From: Glebionis coronaria
Taxonomy: Eukaryota > Streptophyta > Magnoliopsida > Asterales > Asteraceae
Length of the DNA: 64,000 nucleotides
Direction of reading: 5' to 3'
Assembly: GCA_025667525.1 (NCBI GenBank)
Contig: CM046878.1
Coordinates: forward strand, 394,448,974-394,512,973
The position numbers and the translations under genes are program-made. Below the pieces are notes generated by a model. It saw nothing but the letters and a program-made list of their open reading frames with translations. It had not been told where the DNA came from and did not search any database. Positions 11,883 to 23,613 of the stretch are shown here, in pieces. Positions within the stretch are counted from its first letter, which is position 1; each line of letters starts with the position of its first letter.

Positions 11883-14224
11883 GTGGACATGATGAATCGT
11901 GTGTGCAAGCCGTATTTGGATGAGTTTGTTATCGTATTCATTGATGATATTCTCATTTATTCCAAGAGTTAAGAAGAACATGAGAAGCATTTGAGAATAA
12001 TTTTGGAATTGTTGAAGAAAGAGAAGTTGTATGCGAAGTTCTCTAAGAGCGAGTTTTGGTTGAAATCAATGCAATTTCTTGGGTACGTGATTGACAGTGA
12101 AGGTGTTCGTGTAGATCCTGCTAAAATTGAGGCAATCAAGGATTGGTCGGTACCAACGATGCCGACTAAAGTTCGCCAATTTCTTGGTCTAGTTGGGTAT
12201 TATAGAAGGTTTATCGAGAAGTTTTCACTATTTACTAAACCATTGACTAAGGTTACTGAAAAGAATCAAGTGTTTGAATGGGGATTAAAAGAGGAATCTG
12301 CATTTAATACGCTGAAGGATAAGTTGTGTTCTGGGCCGATTTTGTCTTTGCCAGAAGGATCTGAAGATTTTGTGGTGTATTGTGACGCGTCTCATAAGGG
12401 ATTTGCACCTTTATTGATGCAAAGGGAGAAAGTGATAGCTTATGCATCGAGACAATTGAGGAAGCATGAAGAGAATTACACTACTCATGATTTAGAACTT
12501 GGAGCTGTGATTATTGCATTGAAGCTGTGGAGACACTACTTGTATGGAACCAAGTGTGTGGTTTTCACTGATCATAAGAGTCTGCAACATAATTTGGATC
12601 AAAATGAATTGAACATGAGACAAAGGAGATGGGTAGAATTGTTGAGTGACTATGACTACGAGATTCGTTACCATCCTGGTAAAGCGAATGTGGTAGCTGA
12701 TGCACTTAGTAGAAAGGAAAGAGATATGTCCTTAAGAATTAGAGCTTTGGTAATGATAGAAAGTGTTGATTTGAAAGAGATTATATTGAAAGCCCAAGCT
12801 AATGGTTTGAAGAAAGAAAATATTGAGGCAGAAATCTGGGTAGAATGTTGAAACCGTTGTTTGTAGTAAGGCCGAATGAAATGAGATATTTTGAGAATAG
12901 GATTTGGTTACCATTGTGTTCATCTTAGGAAGGTGCTTTAGTAGTGCGAGATTTAGTGATGAATGAATCTCATAAGTCTATGTATACAATACATACTGGA
13001 TCGGACAAGATGTATCAAGATCTTAAGAAAGTATATTGGTGGCCGAATATGAAAGCAGATATAGCCCAATATGTTAATAAGTGTTTAACTTGTGCGAAAG
13101 TGAAGGCTGAACATAAGAAGCCGTCTGGATTATTAGTGCAACCTGAGATTTCTGAGTGGAAATGGGAGAAAATTACTATGGATTTTGTGACAGGTTTGCC
13201 AAAGACTTCTAGTGGTTGTGATATGATATGGGTGATTGTAGATAGATTGACTAAGTCTGCTCACTTTTTACCAATGAAGAAGACGGATAGTATGGAGAGA
13301 CTGACGACACTGTATGTGAAGGAGATTGTTTGTCGACATGGCGTGCCTTTGTCGATAATTTCAGATCGTGATAGTAGGTTTACTTCAAAATTTTGGTAAT
13401 CTCTACAGAAAGCGATGGGAACTGAGTTAAGTTTGAGTACAACATATCATCCGGAGACTGATGGACAAAGTGAAAGAACGATTCAAACATTAGAGGATAT
13501 GCTTCGAGCATGTGTGATTGACTTTGGAACTGGTTGGGATAGACATTTGCCGCTGGTTGAATTCTCATATAATAACAGTTATCATGCTAGTATTAAAGCC
13601 GCACCATTTGAAGCTTTGTATGAACGTAAGTGTAGATCTCCAGTTTGTTGGAGTGATGTAGGAGAGAGTCAACTGACTGGACCTGAAATGATATTTGAGA
13701 CAACTGAAAAGATTATGCAAATTAAGAAGCGTTTGCTATCTGCCAGAAGTAGACAAAAGAGTTATGCTGATAATAGAAGGAAGTCGTTAGAATTTGAAGT
13801 AGGAGATATGGTTATGCTGAAAGTATCACCATGGAGGGGAGTGATTCGTTTTGGAAAGAGAGGAAAGTTGAGCCCGAGATATATTGGACCATTTAATATT
13901 ATCCAAAGGATTGGATTGGTTGCTAATAAGTTAGAGTTGCCGGATGAACTTAGGGCAATTCATAACACTTTTCATGTGTCTAATCTGAAGAAGTGTTTAG
14001 CTGAAAGGGAATTGGTAATTCCACTGGAGGAAATTCAACTTGATGATAAGTTGCATTTTATAGAAAAACCCGTAGTGATTATGGATAGGGAAGTTAAGAA
14101 ATTTAAGCATAGTAGGATTCTGATTGTGAAAGTGAGATGGAATTCTAGACGTGGAAAAGAGTTTACATGGGAACGTGAGGAATTCTTTAAGGATAAGTAT
14201 CCTCATTTATTTAGAGAAGGTTAA
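11883..14224 (+). pseudogene. pol of T2: partial RT, RNase H, integrase, chromodomain-like tail
   Basis: RT fragment with catalytic FIDD in [12 protein letters not shown] at about 11935-11970, then an in-frame TAA, then RT connection and RNase H ([31 protein letters not shown]) up to about 12720. The frame shifts near 12840. Integrase follows with the zinc finger ([11 protein letters not shown]), DFVTGLP, SDRDSRF and GQSERTIQ, so the D, D and E positions are still visible. Further stops occur near 12928 and at about 13399. The tail from about 13860 has [13 protein letters not shown] and [18 protein letters not shown] and ends at TAA 14222-14224. It is better preserved than the T1 pol from integrase onward. 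Confidence 0.9.
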
Positions 14225-14696
14225 GCGCCGAGGACGTCGCTCTTTTTAAGAAGGATGGGATGTGATAACCTGAAACCGAGGTCATTGCTTAATCTTACTT
14301 TACGACTATTTTTGAAATTTTTGATGAGTTTGAATGATTTTTATTTTTTGAGGTTTAAGTTTAAACCGATGTTAGGAGATTTATAATTTATATTTAATAA
14401 GTATAAGGAGTATTAGCAAGCGTGATATCGATGGATGCCTAATATTTTACGTTTTATTGTCGGTTGTTCGATGTTTGTCGTTTTTGATGTTTTCTTTTGA
14501 ATGATGTGTTAAGTCGAGTCGGGAGACGATATTATTATATTTGAGTTACGTTTTAACTTTTGAGAAGTATTTTTATGAAACCCGAGCCCCGTGGATATTT
14601 TCAAAATTGACTAATAGTCATTTCCCGCTTTTTAGCTAACTAATTTCATTTTGGTTCACAACTATCACAAATTGACAAGAAAGGTCCCTCTACCAC

Positions 14697-14706
14697 TATA
14701 TAAAAG
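14697..14706 (+). promoter_or_regulatory. TATA box in the T2 LTR
   Basis: The sequence tatataaaag lies 436 bp into the LTR and is followed by a CT-rich leader-like stretch, as expected for the RNA polymerase II promoter of an LTR. Transcription itself is inferred. Confidence 0.6.
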
Positions 14707-15945
14707 TTAAAATCTCACCTAATTATACATAGTTATCATAACCTAGCAAAGTATTTTCTCTTTTTTTTCTTTATCTTGCTGTGACCTCCCATTCATCCTA
14801 AAACAATCTTTGATCAATTTTCATTCAATTTTAAGCTTGATCTAAGCTAAACCAACACAAGTCCCATCCTTAGAATTCAAAGGAGCACATTTTGGTACTA
14901 ATTTTGGTTACATGCATGGAGTTTTATTTTTTTAGGGTTAGTAGGTCAAGATTATGATCATGCATGTGATTTTGGTGATGATCAAGAGATTATCATGCTA
15001 GTTTTTCATTAAAAACTTGTTTTTGATTTTGGATTGTCGATTTTGAGATTGATACAAGTGTTACAGATGAGTTATGTTGTTGTTAGGGTTATGGGATGAT
15101 GATAAAAATGGTTGGTTTTGATTAAAAACATGATTTCATGCAAGTTTTTGAAGGGTAATTTAGATCAGTAGAAAAAGGGTATTTTTGGGTACCTTATGAT
15201 TTTATTAAGGCTGAACTAATAGCATAGTGTTGTAGAGGATTCGATTAGCTTCGATTTGATATAAAGTAGAGCTTCTAGCTCCACATGAATGAAAAGTTAT
15301 GATAGTTTGATTATTCGTGTACCGGGAGACGAGTATCGGCACGACATATAGTTGTCGTCGATATTTGGATCGAATCTCGGGGACTATAAAATATGTTTTG
15401 AAATGAGTCAAGGAATGATGAAAAATTATAAACCATAGAGGGTGAATCTATTTTCAAACCTAAGTGTCGGTTTTGTAAATGGAGTCGTTTATTGAAGTTA
15501 AAACGGTTGTATGAGTTGATGACGTAAAACTGTCCGGTTTTTGTAGTTCAAAGATGAGTCGGGCGGGGCACTTTAAAAGTAAAGTCATTTGATAAACTCG
15601 TTAGAGGACTTTCTATAGATAGTAATTTAGTTCCTCGATTCGTTTCATAAACGTTTGACGAGTCTAAGTGGGGTAAATGAGCTAGTACATTTGGTATGTG
15701 CCGACAGATTTTTGTCGAGGGTATAGAATGATAAAGTAGATATATAGAAGAGTGTAATAGTATTACTTGTATCATTTTCTCCCGAGTTTATCGTGATTTT
15801 ATGAGTTTGAGTTTGATATTCTTATGTATGTTTTATTTCCCGATTCATTATTAATGAACGCGCCTTATTTGATAGGTAGCGGTTCTCGTGTTTGAAAGTC
15901 ATCCTCTATCATCGACGATCATCTCGCTAGGTCTCTTATACTAAG

Positions 15946-16525
15946 GTGAGTCTGTAGTCTCGCTTTTCATGCTAGCTACTAAATGTTTTATTACCCGCGA
16001 GGGGGATACATGCTATTTGAAAATAAATGAACACAAGTCATGATTAATTGTTTGGACCCAAATGTTGCCTATGTTGCCTTGCATTGTATTGAGTACCTTG
16101 TTGCTAAAGACCCTAAATTCACGAGCCGTTAAATATGTTCTGACTTGATGTTGTGAGTTGGGAATAGCCGCTTATTCAAATAATAGTACCATTGGGTTGA
16201 CCACCCTATTTGAAACCAGGGCATTATGTTGAGTAACCTCTGGGAAGGATAATTTACGAGAATGAGATTTGGGTGTATATCTAGCAACTAATACCCTAGA
16301 GGGGCAATGGTTTTATCTAGTCATGGTGGCATTTTGGCGTGGGTGACTAATTGGTTAAGGGGTCGGTGTCATGAGCTTAAATACAATGAGTTGCCTTGAA
16401 ATAGATTGTGTACACGACAATTCTATAAATGATTATGATTGATTTTTTCTTGTGTTCAAATGTGATTTGTTAAACCTATGGACTCGCTCATCATTATTGT
16501 TGACTCGTTTAAGCATGTGTTTCAG
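15946..16525 (+). other. Intron-like interval inside the T2 LTR
   Basis: Donor AAG|GTGAGT at 15946, acceptor TTTCAG|GT ending 16525, and TTGAC with its A at 16503, 22 nt before the acceptor G. Same arrangement as in T1 and T3. Confidence 0.5.
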
Positions 16526-16880
16526 GTAATCGAAGGTGATTGATGGCGGAGCTTTGCTGTGGATGTTGTGGGTTGGCTTTTGAAGTTTGTTGGTCTAAAA
16601 CAATTCTATCCTTTTACTGTTGAACAATTTGTTAAATGTTTATGTACTGTACTGAAACTTGTTGATTTGCTGGTCGAGATTCGTGGGGACTAAACGCTTT
16701 ACTCTGGTGTCGTTTTAGTACATTATGGATGAAATTATGTTTTAGACATGGTGTGAAATCTTATTTATATTTTATGTGAAGCGTCTCTTTTGAGTCGTTC
16801 AATATACATTGTGTGTGATGATGCTTGTGTTTAGCACCCAATTGTGTATTTCCGCTGCGGAATGTGAATTGGGGGTGTTA

Positions 16881-17160
16881 AATTTATATACACTTTAGAT
16901 GATTGGGATCTTACGACACGTGTCCAAAAAGTTGGTTCATCCTACGGTGTTCGTTAGTTGGCCCCTATGACATGGTTAGTGCGTTTCCTGGTTCCCGAAG
17001 AAGGGTGGTACTAGTGGAGTCTGATGTGGATGCATATTCAAACTCATTTCATGTGTGTTGTGCATAAAATTTCTTTTTATATGGGATGTTTGCGAGGGGG
17101 CCTTAGTGATTCATAGTCTAGTAGCCGCGGTTTGAACCTGCGACCACTAGACTGGGGCCA
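16881..17160 (+). mobile_element. 3' end of the left Tat-type element, before its LTR
   Basis: Resembles 49864-50191 of the other copy, sharing for example gacacgtgtcc and the stretch around ctagtagccgcggtt. It ends with a purine-rich ctggggcca directly before the LTR. Non-coding. Confidence 0.75.
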
Positions 17161-17740
17161 TGATGAGGTATAGTCCCTAGTTGGGCTGGATAGTCCGACT
17201 CTCGGGTAATACCCGCATCCATCAGGAAGGGATTAATACTTATGCGATGCACGCATAGCCTAGGAGGCCCGGTAAGCCGTTGTCGCATGATGGTTAATTA
17301 CTTAACCAGGTCCTTGTCGCAGTACGACAGGATCAGACAGAATATAACCTATATTATAGTTATATTCGCCTAAGGGAAAGAGATATACACTTACCTTGGT
17401 TAGGCGATAAGGATCAAAGCTGTTTGGAGTCATTATCTCTTCCTTAGGCCGCAAGAACAGGGAGCCCAGCCTGAACTCTCTCGAGTATAAAAGGAACCCC
17501 CATAGTTCCACAAAAGGTACGATACACACAATACCCTAAACACTAATATACTCAAATTGGTTACTTACACTCACGCCGGAGTCTAATCGTGGGTCACAAA
17601 CCCACGGTAAGCAAAACAGTGTCTATTTAGTGCACAGGATCCTTAAAACAAGTTTCACTTGGTGCAAGACCGGAGTCCATAAGACCCCGAATTAAGCCTA
17701 ATTCGGGTCAAGCTCGGTCCATCTAACTTTTGTATCAACA
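17161..17740 (+). repeat. 3' LTR of the left Tat-type element
   Basis: 580 bp, begins tgatgaggtatagtccc and ends tttgtatcaaca. Same family as the 581-bp LTRs at 38398 and 50192 but clearly more different from them than they are from each other. A TATA box (tataaaag) is at 17486-17493. The target duplication cannot be checked because the 5' LTR is outside the window; the right flank is ccgtt. Confidence 0.88.
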
Positions 17741-17859
17741 CCGTTTGAATAAAAAAAAATTTAATTTTTACCTTAACCAATATAAATACCCAATTTAATC
17801 AATCACTTTTCACATAAATTAAACACACAATTCTCCAAAATACAAGATCTTATGAATTG

Positions 17860-18970
17860 CTTTTTGCCGAATCTTCCGACGACGAGGATGAAGTTACAAG
17901 TGAGTTTGAGGTTTTTATGCATGCTTGTGAAGCGGCTTACGAAGCATAAATCCTAATAAAACGAGGCTATATAAATAGAGATTGTCGGGTGCACATAATC
18001 GTCTAGTGGCGACTTCTTTTACTGACGGGCTGCAGTATGTTGCAGAGACATTTCGTGAACGGTTCTGAATGGTTCGATCTTTATTCTTACGAATTACTGA
18101 CGATTTGAAAAATAACTATTCTTATTTTTGAAACTCAGTGGATTCTACGGGTCGAAATGTCTTTCGCCATTGTTAAAGTGCACTTCCGCTATTCGTCAAT
18201 TGGCGTATAGATTCATGCCTGATGCTCTTGACGAATATTTGCAAATGGATGCGCTAACAGCCCGTGAGTGTCCTCAAAAGTTTTGTACCGGCATCATGGA
18301 ATTATATGGTACAGAGTTCTTGCGAAAGCCGACTTATACTGACATGGAGAAACTCTATTCTCATCACGAGGAGAAAGATGGGTTTCCTGGGATGATAGGA
18401 AGTATCGATTGTACACATTGGTCGTGGGAGAATAGACCCATTGCCTACATAGCTCAATTTAGTAGGAGTGATCAGGGGTCAACCCCGTTGATTTTATTGG
18501 AAGCGGTTGCATCTCAAGACTTATGGATTTGGCATGCGTTCTTTGGTGTAGCCGGGATGACTAACGACGTGAATGTTTTACGTCATTCCCCTTTTTTCAA
18601 TGATCTTAAAGCGGGGAAAGCACTTGAACTGGGATTTGTGGCTAACCACGTGCATTATCGTCGGGGATATTATCTTACTGATGGGATGTATCCGCAATGG
18701 TTGGTTCTTATTAAGTCTATAAAAGATCCACCGACGAATGATCATAAACGAATATTGTATAAAACGAAGCACGAAGCAGCAAGAAAAGATGTTGAACGAG
18801 CCTTCCGTGTATTGAAAACGAAATGGAGGATGATTGATTACCCGACCCGAGGAATGTCAAAACATAGACTATCGGACGTAATGTACACCTGCATCATATT
18901 ACAAATATGATAAATAAACCAATGGGCGGTGATATCACCCATATATCATCACCAAGAAGAACATGATGAT
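17860..18970 (+). pseudogene. PIF/Harbinger-type transposase (ALP1/HARBI1-like), broken
   Basis: A DDE transposase of the PIF/Harbinger superfamily, which cuts and pastes DNA elements with short TA-rich target duplications. An acidic start (ESSDDEDEVTSEFE) lies near 17867. An N-terminal helix-turn-helix-like block (AHNRLVATSFTDG, VRSLFLRITDDLKNNYSYF) spans about 17990-18120 but is split by stops and frame changes. The main open part, 18128-18910, has CTSAIRQLAY, LDEYLQM, the first Asp in GSIDCTHW, the second in AGMTNDVNVL, and the Glu in KDVERAFRVL, so all three catalytic positions remain. One missing base near 18905 turns the usual end after CIIL into a stop. A tataaata TATA-like site is near 17780. 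I could not find terminal inverted repeats. Confidence 0.85.
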
Positions 18971-19381
18971 AACGATTCAGTGAATACGCATGAAGAAAGT
19001 CTACAAATTACTCAGCAGATAATCGACTCACAACTTCATCTAAACCTAAAAGCCGATCTAGTGGAACACATTTGAAACAATCACAATCAATAAATTAGTT
19101 TTTTCAATGTTATGTTTAATGTTTTTAGTTTTATTGTAATGTTTTTTTATTTGAGTCCTTACGTAATGTTTTTTTTAATAAATGTAAAGGTTTTTTATGA
19201 AATTTAATGTGTTTAAAAAAATTAAAAAATTTTGAATTAGGTCACCTTGTTGGAGCAAATAGGTCGCGCTAGATCGCAAGAGAGAGAAAACTAAAAATCA
19301 AGGTCCCGACCTGGTCTCTGTTGCAGGTAGCCTTAAAATCAAATAACAAAGATAGATTTTACAAAAAAAGAAGGGTATTAG

Positions 19382-19883
19382 CAGAGGTGCACATCTAAAC
19401 TGGTTGGGAACCAAAAACCGGTTCATAACCAAAACTTAGAACCGGTTCTAACCGGTTAGAGTTTTTTACTAATCGTCGGTTAGTAACCATTTGGGTTTTG
19501 GGGGTTTTGGGCCGGTTTGTACCAAGTTTTTTTCCAACCGGTTAGGAGCGGGATTTTTGTCAAATTTTAAAATTTTAAATTTTATAGCTGGTAGGTGGAG
19601 CATGTATTTGAATTTTAAATCTATTAATAGTACCATTTTTCCTTTTTATATTTACTATAAGTAGGGGGTTGTATCATATAATCTTCACAACACATTTTAC
19701 TTACATTTTAGCAAAAAAGTCACTCAAAATCAAAATCGAATTTGTTTCACTAATAAAAAATGATAGGAGGACGAGGTAAAGACAAAGCTAGTTCAAATAA
19801 CACTGGTGTTGTTTCTACAACTTTTACTCCGACGAAGGAAGAAGCAACGGTTGCAGAAGTGATCACAAGTCACAAACACACCG
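19382..19883 (+). mobile_element. 5' fragment of a hAT-type DNA transposon
   Basis: Starts cagaggtgcaca, then repeated aaccggtt motifs on both strands (19400-19560), a pattern I associate with plant hAT ends. A leader and an ATG at 19760 follow (MIGGRGKDKASSNN...); the frame runs about 40 codons and is cut at about 19883 by LINE sequence. No 3' half or second inverted end is visible. The superfamily call rests on the end motif and layout only. Confidence 0.5.
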
Positions 19884-20240
19884 CTATAATTTAGCAAGAG
19901 TTTCAATACGCGACTTTAACCTTCCTAATATTTCCAACTTACGAGTATTGTTCTCTTGGGTCGATGCGCTTCATATGTCTTCGAAACGGAAAGACATCGT
20001 TGAAGTTGTGTGTAGTGTTGTTTTATGGTCTCTATGGAACTTCCGCAATGATATAATCTTATATCTTTGGAGATACCTACCATAAATGTAGCATTTTATA
20101 CGATAAGGTCGTATTCTTTGAGAAACAAGTTTTCTTCCATCTCTTTGGGGTAATTGAATTAGAAACTCTATTAAGGTTTATACTTTGTAATTTTTCTAGC
20201 TACTTGCTAGTTTATCAATAAAAATTTATCGATAAGAAAA
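19884..20240 (+). mobile_element. LINE 3' tail
   Basis: Translation from 19897 reads RVSIRDFNLPNISNLRVLF followed by WVDALHMSSKRKDIVEVV and LWSLWNFRND, which is the C-terminal reverse-transcriptase-associated region typical of plant L1-type LINE copies. The rest decays, and a short A/T-rich tail with two taaaaatttat-like repeats follows near 20215-20235. LINEs are commonly truncated at the 5' end, as here. It abuts the hAT fragment directly. Confidence 0.7.
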
Positions 20241-20828
20241 ATACGTAAAGATAACGGACAATGCTTTTAAGGCTCCATGCTTGCATAACGCAGTAACTTA
20301 AAATATTATTGGGTATATGTATAAATTATTGGGTATATGTATAATCCAAATCTGATTGCATAACGAACTTAGCATTTTGTTCTACTCATATATTGTTGTA
20401 CTTTCAAAAACTTTTAAGGTTGACTAAAAATTAGAAAAGTCTGAATTGAGAAATAAAAGTAAGATCATGATGATGAGAAGTAATCGTTTACTAAGAAAAG
20501 TTGTTATAATATGTAAATCTTGTTAACATGTATTGTATTATTAATGTGTATTTATACTTATACACAGAACATTTTAGAGCCTAAACATACAAATCGAGCT
20601 TGTGTTATTTTATTGTCTAATACTCCGCGTAGTCTAAGCGGCGAAATCGCGAAAACTCGGACCGAAAAAAGAAACTAAAAAAGAAAATCAAAACATAATA
20701 AAAACATATTTTTAAAGCGGATCTTTAGAAGCAGCGGATCGTTGGAAGAAGATTTTATGAATAGATCTTTAGAAAATTTATGAAGAAAAGTAATAACAAC
20801 GGAAGAAAAAAACCGAAATACAAAACAG
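20241..20828. other. No gene seen
   Basis: AT-rich sequence without a convincing reading frame. A short direct duplication of attgggtatatgtataa occurs near 20310-20345. Confidence 0.6.
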
Positions 20829-21105
20829 TCGTCTCGGGACTTGATACCTAAGATTCGACATGAACAAAAATCGTCTCGGGACTTGATACCCTTGATTCGA
20901 CATCAATAAAATCCGTCTCGGGTCTTATACCCTAGATTCGACAAAATTCATATCTAGACTTTTTTATCCTAGATTCTAAGAAATCGTCTCGAGACTTATA
21001 CCCTAGATTTGCTACCAACAAAGTCATCTTCAGAAATTAATACTTTAAATTCGACATCAACACAAATCGTCTTCGAGAATTAATACCCTAAATTCAACAT
21101 TAAAA
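20829..21105 (+). repeat. Degenerate tandem repeat, about 40-bp unit, 7 copies
   Basis: Units start tcgtctcggg or similar at 20829, 20871, 20913, 20950, 20984, 21024 and 21067. Each runs through acttgatacccta and gattcgacatcaa. Spacing is 34-43 bp and similarity falls to the right. No coding frame runs through it. Confidence 0.85.
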
Positions 21106-21474
21106 AAAAGTAAACAACTATAAAAAGAAAATAACTAAAGGTAAGTCATAAAAAAAAATTCCACTTTTATGTCCTATTCGTCCGCCATCTTCCCATCGAA
21201 ACCCTGCTATTAGATTTCTCCCTGTGTATTTTTTATTTTATTTTTTAACGATGTGTTTAGTGATCGGTATTGTTTTGTAAGATAAGAAAAAGATTTTGTG
21301 AATGGTAGTTGTTGTTTTCCTTTTTCTAATCGGTGTTAGTATAGTGTTTGATGGAAAGTGTTAAGGTTTGAAGATCCAGATATGGCCTGATACATGTTAT
21401 AATGTGTAAACTTCATAAATAAGTGTTGTATAATATTTTAGACTTCAAATCTATAAATTGGGCTTGAGCTATTT

Positions 21475-21913
21475 TATTTATACTACTTTATAAAGTATTT
21501 GAGACTTTCTTAAAATAGTAAGGCTGAAAATTCAGACTTTTTTTTCTACTAAATAAAGCAAGTTGTTGATATATTCATCAACATTATGTACTATAACCAT
21601 TTCTAACAACCTTTTGTAACAAACTTTTGTAATAACCTACTTAAATAACATTTTTTCTTTTAAATTGAAAAATCTTTTTATTTATTTATTATTTTTATAA
21701 TCTAATTTCACCATATTTCTAAAATTTTATGCTCTTTAATTCAATATCCATTTTGCTATATTTTTTAACTATTATTTTTTTTAAAATTTAGATGTTTTTT
21801 TTTCGATTTTTTACAAATTTAACAATACAAACTTAATGGATAAGAGATTAATATTTGTTAGCTTCAAAAATAATTATAAGTACTCGCCGCCGCATTGCGC
21901 GGGTCCATGCTAG
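21475..21913 (+). mobile_element. Non-autonomous Helitron-like element, forward copy
   Basis: The 3' end shows a small GC hairpin (ccgc-attgc-gcgg, near 21892-21903) followed by gtccatgctag and then T. That is the usual Helitron finish: hairpin, then CTAG, inserted before T. The 5' edge is approximate and set by similarity to the inverted copy at 22186-22620. No Rep/helicase coding. Confidence 0.65.
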
Positions 21914-22185
21914 TTGTTAATAAAGCCCAGATGGGTAACTTGCCAAATTCATAAAACAGAAGATTTATATCGACGCGTTTGTTTCAATAGCAAACTTGTT
22001 ACATGCTATGAACTACGCATGATTTTTCAAATAAGAACTGAGTTATATGCGAATTAATTTTGCCACGTACTAGAATTTTTTTTTTTATGAAAACTATTTT
22101 ACCCTTAGCTTAGGTAATTATTTTTTCTCAAACCTTTAAATGAATTTAAATATATGTTTTATGTATCTATTTATCTATATCTATA
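21914..22185. other. Spacer between the two Helitron-like copies
   Basis: 272 bp of AT-rich sequence with no gene and no evident similarity to the flanking copies. Confidence 0.6.
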
Positions 22186-22620
22186 CTAGCATGGTACTCG
22201 TGGAATGCGACGGTTAGTAACCGATGACAAGTTTTGAGATAATAAAATATTATTCTCTTACCGATTAAGTTTGTATTCACATTAATATTAAAGATGCCAA
22301 AAATCGAGTTAAAATAAACTTAACAAAAATTAAAAAAAAAGTTTATAAAAATATATCAAAATAGATATTGAATAAAAGAGCACAAAGTTTGAGAGAATAT
22401 GATGAAATTAGATTATAAAAGTAATAAATAGATAGAAAGATATATTTCAGTTTAAAACTAAAAATGTTATTTAAATAAGTTGTTACAAAGGGTCATGTTA
22501 TATAATTGTGAGAAAGTTATCAACAACTTGTTTTATTTAATAGGTAAAAGAGTCTGGAAATTCAGTCTTGCTATTTTAAGAAGGTCTCAAATACTTTATA
22601 ATGTAGTTATAAATATACTA
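22186..22620 (-). mobile_element. Non-autonomous Helitron-like element, inverted copy
   Basis: The reverse complement matches the forward copy at both ends: acaaacttaat, aagaga-taatattt and ccatgctag at its 3' end, and ttataaagtatttgaga at its 5' end. Similarity runs over the whole length with many substitutions. Its 5' side lies about 20 bp from the TA microsatellite. Confidence 0.65.
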
Positions 22621-22636
22621 ATAAAACACTTTAACA

Positions 22637-22898
<262 letters not shown>

Positions 22899-23605
22899 CT
22901 TAAAATGAATCATGACCATGTGATGAGTTTGATTAAAGGCTAGGATTAAAAGTGCTGTGACAACCGTGGTTTTGGGTTTGTCACTTGGTCTTACTTTTAG
23001 GTTATTTTATGTGTGCTTACTTGAATTGTGTGTTTACGTGTTTATTTTGTGTGAACGAGGTTGGTGTGGTTATCGTTTATGAGTATAGAGTACTCATAAG
23101 TAAATCGAGGAACGGTTATTTCATGTTCATGAGCTCACAAGTGGTGACTATGAAATGAAAATGGTGATATTGTGGTGTTTACGTATACGTATAAGTATTA
23201 TAGTAATAGTATTTTTTTTTTGGATTTACGGTTTAGCGTTTAGAGGTCTCGGGTGAGGTAATTATCCAAAATAATATTTTTCGGGATGGTTTTAAGTCAT
23301 TTAGGACTTAGTTATAAAGTTTATTTAAGAATTTGAGATTTTTTTTAAAAGTGTATATTTTACGACTTTTACGGTAAAACGCGTAAAAACTGACTAGTTT
23401 TACGATTTTGAGGTTTTGGAGGCTTTAGGAGCTGAAATAAATTAAGGAAAATTAAGGTAATATTAATAAGATATTTATTAATAATAAAATAAAGAAAAAA
23501 ACGAATTTTATGGTGTTTAGGTCGGTTTAGAAGAAAAAAAAAAGGAAAAAAGGAAAAGATTTATGGTAAGTGGGCTTTGGGTTGGACTAGGATTCACCCA
23601 TACCC

Positions 23606-23613
23606 TATATAAT
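23606..23613 (+). promoter_or_regulatory. TATA box in the T3 5' LTR
   Basis: The sequence tatataat lies 650 bp into the LTR, followed by a purine-rich, then AT-rich leader-like stretch. The same box is at about 28229 in the 3' LTR. Confidence 0.5.

Larger units (their letters stand above)
11883..16880 (+). mobile_element. 5'-truncated Tekay-like element (T2)
   Basis: Begins abruptly inside reverse transcriptase, with the first residues [15 protein letters not shown], and ends with an LTR at 14261-16880. There is no 5' LTR, gag or protease. Left of 11882 and right of about 16880 the sequence matches the other Tat-type element at 48524 and about 49864, so some 1.3 kb of host is missing together with the 5' half of T2. 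A single deletion spanning both is the simplest account. T2 is a different family from T1: the pol blocks align but the LTRs are largely different. Confidence 0.85.
14261..16880 (+). repeat. 3' LTR of T2
   Basis: Begins tgtgataacc right after a purine run (aagaaggatggga, 14248-14260) downstream of pol. It contains a good TATA box at 14697 and intron-like signals at 15946-16525. The right edge ends gggggtgtta rather than a clean CA; it is placed where similarity to the Tat-type host resumes and may be off by a few bases. No second LTR is left to check it against. Confidence 0.75.
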
